Shown here in pieces: positions 1-12,000 of a stretch of DNA of 64,000 nt. Where the stretch lies: contig SADC01001337.1 in the NCBI GenBank assembly GCA_004194705.1, forward strand, positions 360,835 through 424,834, written 5' to 3'. The stretch is from Ditylenchus dipsaci. Lineage: Eukaryota > Nematoda > Chromadorea > Rhabditida > Anguinidae. The position numbers and the translations under genes were made by a program. Positions within the stretch are counted from its first letter, which is position 1, and each line of letters begins with the position of its first letter. The notes beneath the pieces were generated by a model, which ran no database searches, was not told where the DNA came from, and worked only from the letters and a program-made list of their open reading frames with translations.

Positions 1-1130
1 TTACCCCTTCTGCACTCATCGCCATCTCATCTTGTTTTAATAAACAAGAAGCAAACGAGTATCAAGTAATTACCCTGCCAATGGAGTAGTAGCTGTGTGC
101 ACAACGTGTTTGTGCCTTTAATTAGCCCATTTCACAGGTCCCTCCATCCCGCTCCATTCAAGTAGCTATGTTTTGGTTAAAATGGAGGTTGTCGGGATTG
201 ATTTCCCAGAATGTCACCTTTTATATATTTGCCACTGAAAAGGCCTCAATAGCCACCTAATTTCTTTATTTGAGTATTCTGGCTGAATTTTTTTTAACAA
301 AAAGTCGGTTTGTTTGACATTTTGGTGTGGTACTATGTCCTGGTTGGTGTTTTCACGTGACAATAAAACCACTTTATTGTTAAAAAGTCTAAATCGCGGT
401 GGTTTTCTAAAGTGGTGATATCACCGTGAGCATCACAGGTTATTTTCTCTAAAGATATGGAAATATTAGTCTCAAGCATGTTTTTCTCACTTATTTTAGT
501 AATTCGGTAGACGTGTTTGAACCCACGTTAAAGTACTCTGCCCTATCCTGCTCCAACCCAAAAACACACCAAGAAAAAAGTTGTCTGACAGACTTTAGGA
601 ATGAAATCACAAAGGGACTACGTGACTTACTAGTCGTGGATTTTAAAACCACCGTTTTATACCTATCAGTGATTTTATAAATATTCACCGGTGATATCAT
701 GACCCTATTATTAATGAGTAGCGTCTACATTTATTATACCAAATCACCTCTTCTGACTTGCATTATTAGATGATAGCAAAATATAGCCACGGAGTCTCAA
801 ATTTCGGAGTCGCCCATTTAGAACAGAATAGGAGTCCTGGTCATGAGCTAAAAATGCCGAAAGCAGTACTTATTGCCTTGAATCACTACCTATCAGAAAG
901 TGACATTGTTGTCTTCTTAGATTCTGTGTCGCATATCTCTTTTTCCTTGATTATCATCTCATATTTCTGAAGCTTTTCGTATTCTGAATTTCAGGATTTC
1001 TGATAGTTGACACACCCGTACAGTCAACTCTCTATTATCCGGCGTCTCGCCGATTGAACGCACTAAGACCGACCCAAAAAATATATTTATAATGAAATCA
1101 ATAAAATTGAGCCTTGCTAATTTGGGAGCC
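1..1130. other. No gene seen; one pogo-like MITE end
   Basis: No open frame here has protein-like composition or splice support. Around 1,010-1,060 there is a CAGTCAACTCTCTATTATCC end, like the Tigger/pogo MITE ends found elsewhere in the window, but no matching second end is seen. It is probably a fragment. The TTAA at 1,131-1,134 closes this stretch. Confidence 0.5.
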
Positions 1131-1134
1131 TTAA

Positions 1135-4100
1135 AGGGGCATGCTCGCGCCCGATGGAATAATTCTTGCATTTTAAATTGGCGGGTACCAGGCACGCCAG
1201 AGATTTGAATTTCAAAATCAAATTTTGAAATCATTTTGAGTTCTGTGCTTTGATCTGTCGTGACTTGCCGGTAATTTTTGCTCTAATTTTTTACGCTTGC
1301 CTTTCTTACTAACTGACTGTTCTGGTTTTAGCGTCAAATAATCTCGTGTGTTCAGCTGGTCATTCTCGTGCATGCTCAGGTTCTTCTCTTGATCTTGCTG
1401 TTTGTATTAGATAAGTTTTTTTTATTTTCTGTGCCGTCATTTGCTTTTTCCTTGTTCCGTTTTTCAGGTGTCTATCTGGAGGTCTCAAGAAGGAATTTTA
1501 GGTTCTCTGCTCAGGTATTTTTACACATTTTTTACACAATTTACGCAGTGACTGCATACATCCTGTCAAAGTCCCTTATAAATGTAACGTCAAATTTAGC
1601 AGGCAGCCATTTACCTAGCGACTTTCGACTTTGTCAGCCTGTATGCGGTCGAAGTGTCACTTTCTATGTGCCTTCGTGCTTCATTCTATGGCAGTATGGC
1701 TAGGCCCTTGTAACATATCTGTCGGAGCGCGTCAACTTCTCTGAAGAGGCTGCCTAGCGAAAGTGTTTATTCTGCTGGGCTTTATTGTACTAATTTTCAG
1801 GTTCAATCGACAATTGGGACCATATCTTTACGTCTTGCATCTTTGTTCCGTATGGTCTATCCCGAAAGTTGCTTGGTTGTTTGCATTTGTAGAGTTCGCT
1901 AAAAACACACACCTCCGGCAATGAGAATGTAAAAGTTGTTGCAAACACGAAAAATGTGGGCAAAACTTTGAATTACAAGGAAGTGCGGACTGGAGGTAGG
2001 GCGGTTATGGTAACCTAAAAATTTTATCGACTGGAATCGGAAGATTGGAAAGACCTAACACTGCCGTATTACGACACTGCCGTCCAAATATCTTCTTTAC
2101 GTCACAGAATTCCTCTTTCACTTCTTTCTTCGGTTTTCATCAGTTATAGACCCACTTTTTACTTTGGTCTCCCTGTTTTTTGGCTTAGGTACGATTTCAG
2201 AGAAAATTTTAGTGTAATGCGTGTTTACCAATAAAAAAATACTTCAACTTTGACTCCATGATCACATTAGAGCAGGAGTGCTCTCAATCGGGAGTGCTGA
2301 ACGAGCCATACAGACCAAAACATACCTGACTAATTGATGGATACAGAAAATGTAAGGAAGACACACTGACCAATTCGATTACTGCGGCAAAAAGGGAATG
2401 ATCTTTTCGCTCTCAAGGAAGGTGTAAGTTATACCACCTGTTGTATTTCAGCTTAAATGAAAACCGGTAACATTCTGACTGCCGGAGGAAAGAACCGTTT
2501 GTAATTTGGAAGAGGAAAGGGGGGATAGAGGTCTTCTGCCGAGATGGTACCCCATTATCATCGCTAATGATCCAGACACCAAGCGGACTCGTGTTCGATT
2601 GCCTTCTGGAGCCACAAAAACGATCCCGTCAGCTAACCATACTATAATAGGTAATATTTTTGTTTAGATTGATGTTTCAGCATATTCACATATCCCTAAT
2701 TCTAAGAATCATCGCTGTTGATGGTTGTACGGATAGCTTCTCCCTAAAGTTAGATTCGTATACCACAAGTACGACTCAAAGCGAAATTGTTAGGTTGGTT
2801 TATGGTGTGAACCTAGTTAGACTTTTTCAGCATATCGAGCATCCGTCAAATGTCAAGCGTGGAACAAGTGCTGGACGGTAGTGTGTCTAGCTGTAAGAAT
2901 TCTTGGAGCGAAGCCGGAAAAAAAAGAGAAAGGGAGATACTATTTGAACTAAATTATGATCCAGTTAATTGTTATAGTTATATGAATCTGAAAGCGTTAT
3001 TAATTAATCAGGTATACTTTCTATCCAGGCATCTTTGCTATGTGAGCTGCTACAAAGATGCAAGACGTAAAGATATGGTCCCAATTGTCGATTGAACCTG
3101 AAAATTAGTACAATAAAGCCCAGCAGAATAAACACTTTCGCTAGGCAGCCTCTTCAGAGAAGTTGACGCGCTCCGACAGATATGTTACAAGGGCTAGCCA
3201 TACTGCCATAGAATGAAGCACGAAGGCACATAGAAAGTGACACTTCGACCGCATACAGGCTGACAAAGTCGAAAGTCGCTAGGTAAATGGCTGCCTGCTA
3301 AATTTGACGTTACATTTATAAGGGACTTTGACAGGATGTATGCAGTCACTGCGTAAATTGTGTAAAAAATGTGTAAAAATACCTGAGCAGAGAACCTAAA
3401 ATTCCTTCTTGAGACCTCCAGATAGACACCTGAAAAACGGAACAAGGAAAAAGCAAATGACGGCACAGAAAATAAAAAAACTTATCTAATACAAACAGCA
3501 AGATCAAGAGAAGAACCTGAGCATGCGCGAGAATCACCAGCTGAACACACGAGATTCTTTGACGCTAAAACCAAAACAGTCAGTTAGTAAGAAAAGCAAG
3601 CGTAAAAAATGAGAGCAAAAATGCCGGCAAGTCACGACAGATCAAAGCACAGAACTAGTTTCCTCCGGCAGTCAGAATGTTGCCGGTTTTCATTTCGGCT
3701 GAAATACAACAGGTCTTATAAGTTATAACTAACATCTGCATTGAGAGCGAAACCATCATACTCTTTTTGCCGCAGTGAACGAATTGGTCAGTATGTTCTC
3801 CGTACACTTTCTGTATCCATCAAATAGTCAGGTATGTTTTGGTCTGTATGGCTTGTTCAGCATTCCGAAAAGTTGTAGTATTTTTTATTGGCGAACATCT
3901 ATTACGCTAAAATTTTCTCTGAAATTGCACCTACGTCACAAAACAGGAAGGCCAAAGTAAAAGGTGGGTCGGATAACTGATAAAAACATTATTTGGCGAT
4001 CTACAATTATTAACGTGAAAATCGAAAAAAGAGGTGAAAGAGAAATTCTGTGACGTAAAGAAGATACTTGGACGGCAGTATTGTAATGCGACAGTTTTAA

Positions 4101-5093
4101 GTCTTCCCAATCTTCCGATTCCAGTCGATCAAATTCAAGTTACTATAACTGCCCTATATCCGGTTAGCACTTTTTGTAGTTCAAAGTCTTTCCTACGTTC
4201 GTCGTGTTTGCAACAATTATTACATTCTCATGTCCGAAATGTGTGTGTTTTTAGTAAACTTTACAAATGCAAACAACAAAGCAACTTTCGGGCTAGAACA
4301 GACAAGACAAAGGTGCAAGACGTAAGGATATGGTCCTAATAGTCGATTGAACCTGAAAATTAGTGATATAAAGCCCAGCGCAATAAACACTTTCGCTAGG
4401 CAGCCTCTTCAAAGAAGTTGACGCGCTCCGACAGATATGTTACAAGGGCCTAGCCATACTGCCATGAAATAAAGCACGAAGGCACATAGAAAGTGACACT
4501 TCGACCGCATACAGGCTGACAAAGTCAAAAGTTGCTACGTAAGCAGCTGCTTGCTAAATTTGACGTTACATTTTTGAGGGACTTTTACAGGATGTATGCA
4601 GTCGGAGCGTAAATTATGTGAAAAATGTCCAAAAATACCTGAGAAGAGAACCTAAAATAATAAATAAAACTACCGCTGACGACATAAGAAAAGTCAAGAG
4701 AACTACCTTGTAAGAGCCAAGCCCCATGTATCCTTCTTTCTTGAAACCTCCAGATAGACACCTGAAAGACGGAAGGAGGGAAAAGCAAATGATGGCGAGG
4801 AAAACAAATAAAACTTATCTAATACAAACAACAAGATCGGGAGAAGAACCTGAGCATGCGCGAGAATCACCAGCTGAACACACGAGATTCTTTGACGCTA
4901 AAACCAAAACAGTCAGTTAGTAAGAAAAGCAAGCGTAAAAAATGAGAGCAAAAATGCCGGCAAGTCACGACAGATCAAAGCACAGAACTCAAAATGATTT
5001 CAAAATTTGATTTTGAAATTCGAATCTCTGGCGTGCCTGGTACCCGCCAATTTAAAATGCAAGAATTATTCCATCGGGCGCGAGCATGCCCCT
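1135..5093. mobile_element. Foldback element with long inverted arms, flanked by TTAA
   Basis: The left end AGGGGCATGCTCGCGCCCG (1,135) is the reverse complement of the right end at about 5,075-5,093. Both ends are flanked by TTAA (1,131-1,134 and 5,094-5,097), the target duplication typical of piggyBac-type transposons. The left arm (about 1,135-2,490) is repeated inverted at about 3,662-5,093 with moderate divergence. A second inverted copy, of only about 1,235-1,856, lies at about 3,046-3,656 and is nearly identical; one visible difference is a missing C near 3,193. The right side therefore carries the arm sequence twice and two alternative hairpins can form. No transposase is seen. Short open frames inside the arms (for example 1,368-1,703 and its inverted copy) are by-products of the repeat. 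Related ends occur at 12.2, 41.7 and 56.9 kb. Confidence 0.8.
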
Positions 5094-5211
5094 TTAAGGT
5101 AATTTTGCCAATGGATCTAGATGTGCGAGTCGTGAAAATAATTTTGCTGTATTATTGTGTCTTAAACAGCTGTTTGACTTTACAATATTATAGCACTGGA
5201 GTGGAATAACA

Positions 5212-6012
5212 GTGATTTGCCGACTGGTGAGAAGGCATCTAGCAGTGATAGCAGACCACAAAAAGCTACAAGAACAACCAAAACGTCCAGTCTGCGGTCA
5301 GCGTGCTGCAGTTGGCTCTGCTGCTCTGGCGGTGGCTCTTCCAGCAATAGGGCCGATGGAGACCATCAGCAGCAGCAGAGTAGAAGGAGTGGAGGGGATG
5401 GTTGTTTGAGACTGAGCAATGGAGCTGCACCACCTTCTGGCTCAGATTCCTGTCATTCCGTCTATGAGGTGGCAAGTGCTGATCCAAGGCAAGGTTGGTC
5501 ACTTTCACACATAGGGACAAGGTTGTGGCTTTATCCTGCTTCAAATTCAAATTTTTAAGGAATATCCACCTCAACCATCAATCACACATATTCCACAATC
5601 AACACTGTCAATAATACCACAAACATGAAAAATGGAAGAAAAATATCGCCAATCAGCAGTGACCTGCCGCCCTTCTCCCTGCGACACCCCCAAGCTGCAG
5701 TTATTCGGCAGAAAGGGGTTGTACTCCCAACGACCACAATGATCTCAAAAAGGGTGGACAGTGCATGACTACAACCACTGTGCTCATAACTTCTGCTGAA
5801 AGCACAACTATGGCTGACTGCAGAAGGTTTTTGAGTGGAGGACGTCTAGAATCTTTCCAGAACAAATTAGTAGATATGTGGAGCAATGGATTGTTAAGTG
5901 GTGGCAACAACAGGAGGGTCAACAATATGCGACAGGCCACTCAGCAGCAACACAAATTCTCGCTGGAACAACAACCAAATAGAGACGAAGCTCAGGTTGT
6001 ACTGGCCAATAG
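5212..6012 (+). CDS. PDE2A: PDE2-like gene, long N-terminal exon (disordered, Cys cluster)
   Basis: The exon begins after an acceptor AACAG near 5,211 and ends at the strong donor AATAG|GTAAGC (6,013). It encodes a Ser-, Gln- and Gly-rich stretch that includes ACCSWLCC, a cysteine cluster of the kind that can be palmitoylated; some PDE2 isoforms are held at membranes by N-terminal lipidation, so this is an inference about location. Coding-like sequence continues in shifted frames. One frame ends near 5,556, another covers about 5,625-5,763 ([19 protein letters not shown]) and a third runs from 5,765 ([24 protein letters not shown]). Single-base losses near 5,622 and 5,763 would join the last segments; the first join is less clear. 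No domain is recognised. It could instead be two exons with a short intron at 5,494. Confidence 0.55.
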
Positions 6013-9000
6013 GTAAGCATTACAAATAGAGAAATTTTAAAATAAGTAGAGTCAACTCTCCTTATAAGGAAAGACAAAGTCGTTCAATCAAGTTCGTTCC
6101 CATTTAGAGTCCGACTCTTTTTTAGTCTGAATCTTGGAAAGTTTTGTGAAATGTGATTTCTCAGCCCAGTGCAAAATGCAAGGATATCGATTTTGACGAT
6201 CGTTTTGGTGAATCAGAACCAATTTTAGAACTAAGACATACAATTCTCACAATATCGAGAGCCTATGGCGCTAGCAAGCGCCTATTTAAAACTATTAACA
6301 GAAGGCTGAGAAAAGGAACAAAAGAAAGAAGATACCTAAGGCCGAAGTGAAAGATAACAGCATCAACAAAGAAGGGAGCCAGAATTTTTAACGCCTTCCG
6401 TCTTCATTGGAAGAGTTAACTGTAAAGCCGCGGCCAAAAAATTTTCAGTCTTTGTCTCATTTTGTAGCTTAGGAACAGGGCTACAAAATGAGCTATAATG
6501 CCTTCGATATCATTTTAAAAATGTCGAAAAAAATCTAGCGGATCCCTACTTTTAAGCCGCACACACGGCGGATCCGAGTGAGCCCCAAGAGTCTGAGTTG
6601 AACCACTGATTTTTATCCTAATTTTTTAATAATTTTTAACTCGCAAAAAGCTTTACACCGTATTCTTACTAACTTTATGAGTCAATTTTTAATAAACTTT
6701 CAAAGTTTCACAATTTTTCAGAGGGACAAGGTCTCTACCAGCAACTTTTCGTCCTCAATACCACACCTCCAGTTTGCCGGCCAGTATCGCTGACTGCTTG
6801 AAATTGGCTGCATCTCCTGCAGGTGAATCTTTAAAACCCCACATTCTTACTTGCACTCACATAATTTCAGCCCTAGAACGAGCCCTTGAGATGATGGAGA
6901 CAGAGGAAGAGGAGGCGACAGCCGTAAATAAAAGTAGTGGTTACTACTTTGAACAGCCCCATTTGCTATATTCCACCTCAACTGATCGACAGCAAGCAGT
7001 GTGCACAGCTCCAAATGCCGAATCCAAGCGCTCCAAAGCCTCAAGGACTACCCTGACCACCACAGTCTCCCCATTGGTTTGGTAGAAAGTTGCAGTGGAC
7101 AACGAGAAGAAAATGGAGGCAGTGAGTCACCAGCTCCACTGCCTAGCTTCTTCGAAATACTTGGTTGGTTTTAGATGTTTCAAAATATTCTCAATATTTG
7201 ATAAAACAAAATTACTACAAAAATTAAAGTGATTTGTCAGGTTTTGTTGAAGGACTTGTGGGATGTTACAAATTATTTAAATCTTTATTGTCTATTATAA
7301 TTTTTGCAAAGTAGCAAAGTTTTTTTAATTTATCATACACATTTTGGATTTCTTTCTTTTTTTCGGAGTGAGAGTAACACGTGCCCAAATGTACCAAATG
7401 ACTCTTATATATATTTTTGAATGTCAGTTTGGAGCCATATTTTACCTGGGGTTGAAAAACATAGACGGTTCCGTAAAAAAAGTTGTCACTAGCAAAAACA
7501 CAATTTTAACACCGGATTCGTACTCAGCATGGTAAATTTGCCTAGCAAAGCGGTCTTTGAATTCGAAACCCACTGAGAAATTTAAAACATTATTATTTTT
7601 TAAATGGTTTTTGTCTTTAAAAGAATTTGAAACTTGACAGTAAGGTTGATATACGAATAGAACTTGTTCGGTCGGGGGTTCTTTGTTCATTAAGTATGAA
7701 TATTAGTATCACGCTTGTCAGACACCGGGAAAAGTGTGCCACACATTCCTTAGTTTTAGCTGGTATAAGGTAGCCTACCCTAAGCTTAAAACCTAAGCAA
7801 AAAATGACGAGTCAGGTGTTGCAATCGATAAAAAGTCGGATTTAAAGTCAGATAAAAAGTCGGTTAAGACGGACTTAAACATGAGTCTAAGATGTGTATG
7901 AGCCCGTGCTAACATTCCGTAGCCGCCCTTGCCTTAGCCTAAAAAGTCTTTAAAAAACAACAGGCCTGGGGGGGGGGGTAAGACGAAAAACCCCTGATTA
8001 TCTACTAAGACCCAGATAACTTATTCTGTGCTAAAATCTGTGTTCCTGTGATTAATCCGGTGTTAAAATTTTGTTTTTCCCTAGTGAGAAATTTAAACTT
8101 TGAATTCATGCGGAATTATCCTACGCGGAACTGTCTCCGAAATTCTCCCCATGCCCACAAAGCGCTACAAATAAATTTTTGGCAACAAAGAACTCTTCAA
8201 TATTTTAAAGCAAATGACGAATAATTGCATGCGAAAGCTTGTATATATCGGAGAAGGTACGTTTTCGCTGCTCAAAATAGCAGTGCTGCACTAAATATTG
8301 CCTGTGTTCTGGTGCGTTGGTACTATTGATTCCTTTTTGATGTTTGCATGCATGTCTTTCAGCAATAAAAAACATAATTTTTTTAAATCGCTGCATGCAA
8401 TTATTCCAAAAAATTCAATTTATTTGTTTAACTTCCAACATAAACAAAGGAAATAGTATTCATAAGGTTGCATAATCGATTTTTGTTTATCGAAAATCAG
8501 GTTTTCATTGTCTTCTAAACGCCTGATCCAAACCAAAGAATACTTTTTTTTTATTTTCACCCATAAAATTTGAAACCATGAATTTGTATTTAGCAAGCAG
8601 TACCGAATAAGCTCTTATTTACGCAAGGCGACCGGTCAATTCTTAGTTTCGTGTTTGTGTTTCTAATGGAAGATGAGCTCCCAGATAGCTAAAAGTGCAT
8701 ATTCCCCCATGGCTTGAAAAAATTTTCAAGTCTAAGTGTCAAGCAAACACGAAGGGCCACTGCGGAATTTTTTTCGTTTTTTGTACAGTCTCGTACAAGT
8801 CTCGATTTTACGGGACCCCCTCAAGTTCGTTCCTGCCTTGAATCAGACACTTTTTTAGCTCGATTGTTGAAGTCTTTTGCCAAATGTGCTTCTCCAGTCT
8901 GGACCGCAATAACACAAGGATTCCAATTTCGACGGTCGTTTTTTCAAAATCTTTCGATGTTGCCTTTAAGATTTGCAGGTCTTGATTTTACGGAAACCGT

Positions 9001-12000
9001 TTTCAAAAAGAGGTGCCGTAAAACCGAAACCCACGGATCTTAATGGCAATGTGGCAAGATTTTGAAAAAACGATCGGCAAAATCGGATTTTTATTTTCAA
9101 GCAAATGACGAATAATTTCATGCGAAAGCTTTGCTGCTGCCACCCTTCATTGATTCAGGGCTGCTAGTAATAGATGGAATTAATTCTTGCTCCAATCAAT
9201 TCAATATGTTCAGATGCAAAAAGTTTTCCAAATGATTTGCTGAGACGCTAATTTCAGCGATTCATTTAAATTTAAAACCTTTTGTGGTCATTTTTTGGTG
9301 CCCGACCGTTTAGGCGAATCACATTTGGAAAAAGACTTCAATAATCGAGCTAAAAAAGGGTCTGATGCAAGGCGGGAACGAACTTGAGGGAGTCCCATGA
9401 AATCGAGACTTGAATGTATAGGTCTTTATAACAGTTTTAAAATAGAACTTGGGTGATTCCTTTGTGAGTAGAGATATGGTGAGGGGAATTTCGGTTGGGT
9501 TGTTTGTTTTTATGAGAGAGTAGTGTCTAAGCTGAAAAAAATTGTAAAAATGTCGATATAGCATAGGCAGTACGACTACCTAAATTGGAAAATCTGGTTC
9601 CCAATTTTGTTAATAATTCAAAGTATAAACAAATCAATAAGGGCTTTGTTTTCTTCTTGCACTCACCCACAAATCCATTGGGTTTAAAGGGGTTTAGAAT
9701 AACAGGAAGAGCAGCTGGGTCTTCTTCTTCTAATCCTCGTGTTCTACTTGTTTCTGTGCTCCTCCTCCTCCTGTTTGCTGCTGCCACCCTTCATTGATTC
9801 AGGGCTGCTAGTAATAGATGGAATTAATTCTTGCTCCAATCAATTCAATATGTTCAGATACAAAAAGTTTTCAAAATTATTTGTTGAGAAGCTAATTTCA
9901 GCGATTCATTTAAATTCAAAGTCTTTTGTGGTCACTTTTTTGGTGCCCGACTGTTCAGTACTTTTGTGACAATTTTTTTAAATTTGCGTCTTTAGACCCG
10001 TTCTTTGGCCGAAAACATGTTTGAGCCTTTTTTTACGTCGCTCGAGTGTAAAAAAAAATAACCCTGAAATAATAAATCGGAAAATGCGCGATTTTAAAAA
10101 AAGTATTCCAAAAGGGGTCAAAAGCCCTAATATAATTTTTCTATCTTTTCTGACTGGTTTTATCATGAAATCTTTTTTTTTGGAAAAAAATTTAAATTTT
10201 TTTCTGGTTATGAAATCCAAGCAGGTCTTGCTTGCTAATTTCCATTGCTAATTTCTAAAAAAATTCTCACTAATTTTCTATTTGCACTTTTCTTTACATT
10301 TTTGTTTAAATTTTTTGACGTTATCATTTAACTCAGGATGTCATCTTTATAACGGCCATCAAACTTTATTGAATGACATCAGAAATCTAGAGATTTAGTC
10401 AGGGCTTCTAGATTTTTTTTCAAAAAAGTACATTAAAAAAAAACAGCACATATTTTGGAGAGAAAAAGGTCCTTTTATCCAGTGCTTGTTGAAAAAAAGA
10501 CTTTAAGGTGAATTTAAAAGAAGTACAAATCTTTTTCAAAAATGCATCTGGGAGCCCTGATTAGGGGTTTGAAAAAATAGGTGTTATTTTATCTTAACCC
10601 TAGATCTCCAAATTTTTTAAAATAATTCACCAGAGTTTGATAGCTCGTTAGAAAACAGAGACCCTGGGCTACATGATAATAGGGGACGCAACCAACTCGC
10701 TAACGATAATCTTGCCAACGGCAAAACTCGACAACCCAAAAGACTCACCGATGAAAAACTAGTCAACAGCAAAACTCGCCAACGAAAAATGGATTAAATG
10801 GTCAACTATGGTCGATCCTGAAGAAGTTCGTTAAATCAATTTTTTCGTTGGCGAGATTCGCCGTTGGCGAGTCGGTCGCGTCCCGATAATAGTAAAAAAT
10901 TAAGACAAAAATGTAAATTAGTGGAATTTTTCAGAAAGTGGTGGGCCAAATTAAATAACAACCTTTGAAAGTAGTCAAGGGCTTGATTTACTAACGCCGT
11001 TAATGCCTGTATAATAATGCTGTGTTTCCACATTGTTTAATAATTTTTGTAGGTGTAGTGGCTGTTCTATTGTTTGTCAACCTCTTATAATTGAAAAAAG
11101 AACATTTTTGATTGAAAATTGTTGTTTTGGATTGTGGAGGGACTTCTAGAGGTCGATTGCGTGAATACATCCAATTTTTGTGGAGTGCAAGGTTCCTGCT
11201 TTCCACTTCACTGGAGTATCCACTCTGCATTTGTTTATTTGCCCTTTGATGACTGTAGAAAGTTGAGTTTAAGTCGACTGAAGAACAAAGACAAACATCC
11301 AGCCAGCTATTGGCAACTTTTTTCTCTAGACTAATTTTTGTCTTGAATTATAGGGGCTTTTCTGTATTTTTTTAATTTACCGTCAAACCTCGGTTATACG
11401 GCACTCCAGTTGGCACCCTCAGTTATTCGGCCCCTTTATGTACTTCATTTGGCTGAAATTGGCTTATTCTCTGTCAACTCCAGTTATGCGCTGCTACTAC
11501 ACCAGTTGCTGCTCCAGTTATCTCGTTTATCCGGCATCCTAAGGCCGGTCCCCAAGGGCAGAGGCGTATCCAGAAAAAATTTTCGGGAAAAGGGGGCTAA
11601 AGCCCGCAAAAGGTCATTTTACCTACACCTTTTTCGACATTTATGGTGTTTTCACAAGGAAATAAAAAATTTCAGGGGGGGGGAGCTAAAGCCCGGTTAG
11701 CACTCCCCCCCCCCCGGATACTTGCCTGCCCAGAGGTAACCAGATAAGCGAGGTTGGACTGTATTAAAATATACTTATTTTATTTCTCGCAAATTCAACT
11801 CCTAGCCTGAATTCGAGTTAACGATTTATTATTCAGGTGGAGAAGTCAGATGTTGAAGTTTTTGAGGTCCCATAGCTGAGCCAGTTTCCGAGATTTTTAA
11901 TATTCATAAGTAATTTTTTACGCTTTAAACTAAAAGGTATTTTTTTCTGGCGTTTTCTAACCTAAAATCTGATTTTCGAGAAAAAAAGTTTTGATAGGCT

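Noticed and set aside
1368..1703. 111-codon open frame with an inverted near-copy at 3,194-3,466
   Set aside because: Both lie in the arms of the foldback element; the match comes from the inverted repeat, and the composition is hydrophobic and AT-driven with no domain.
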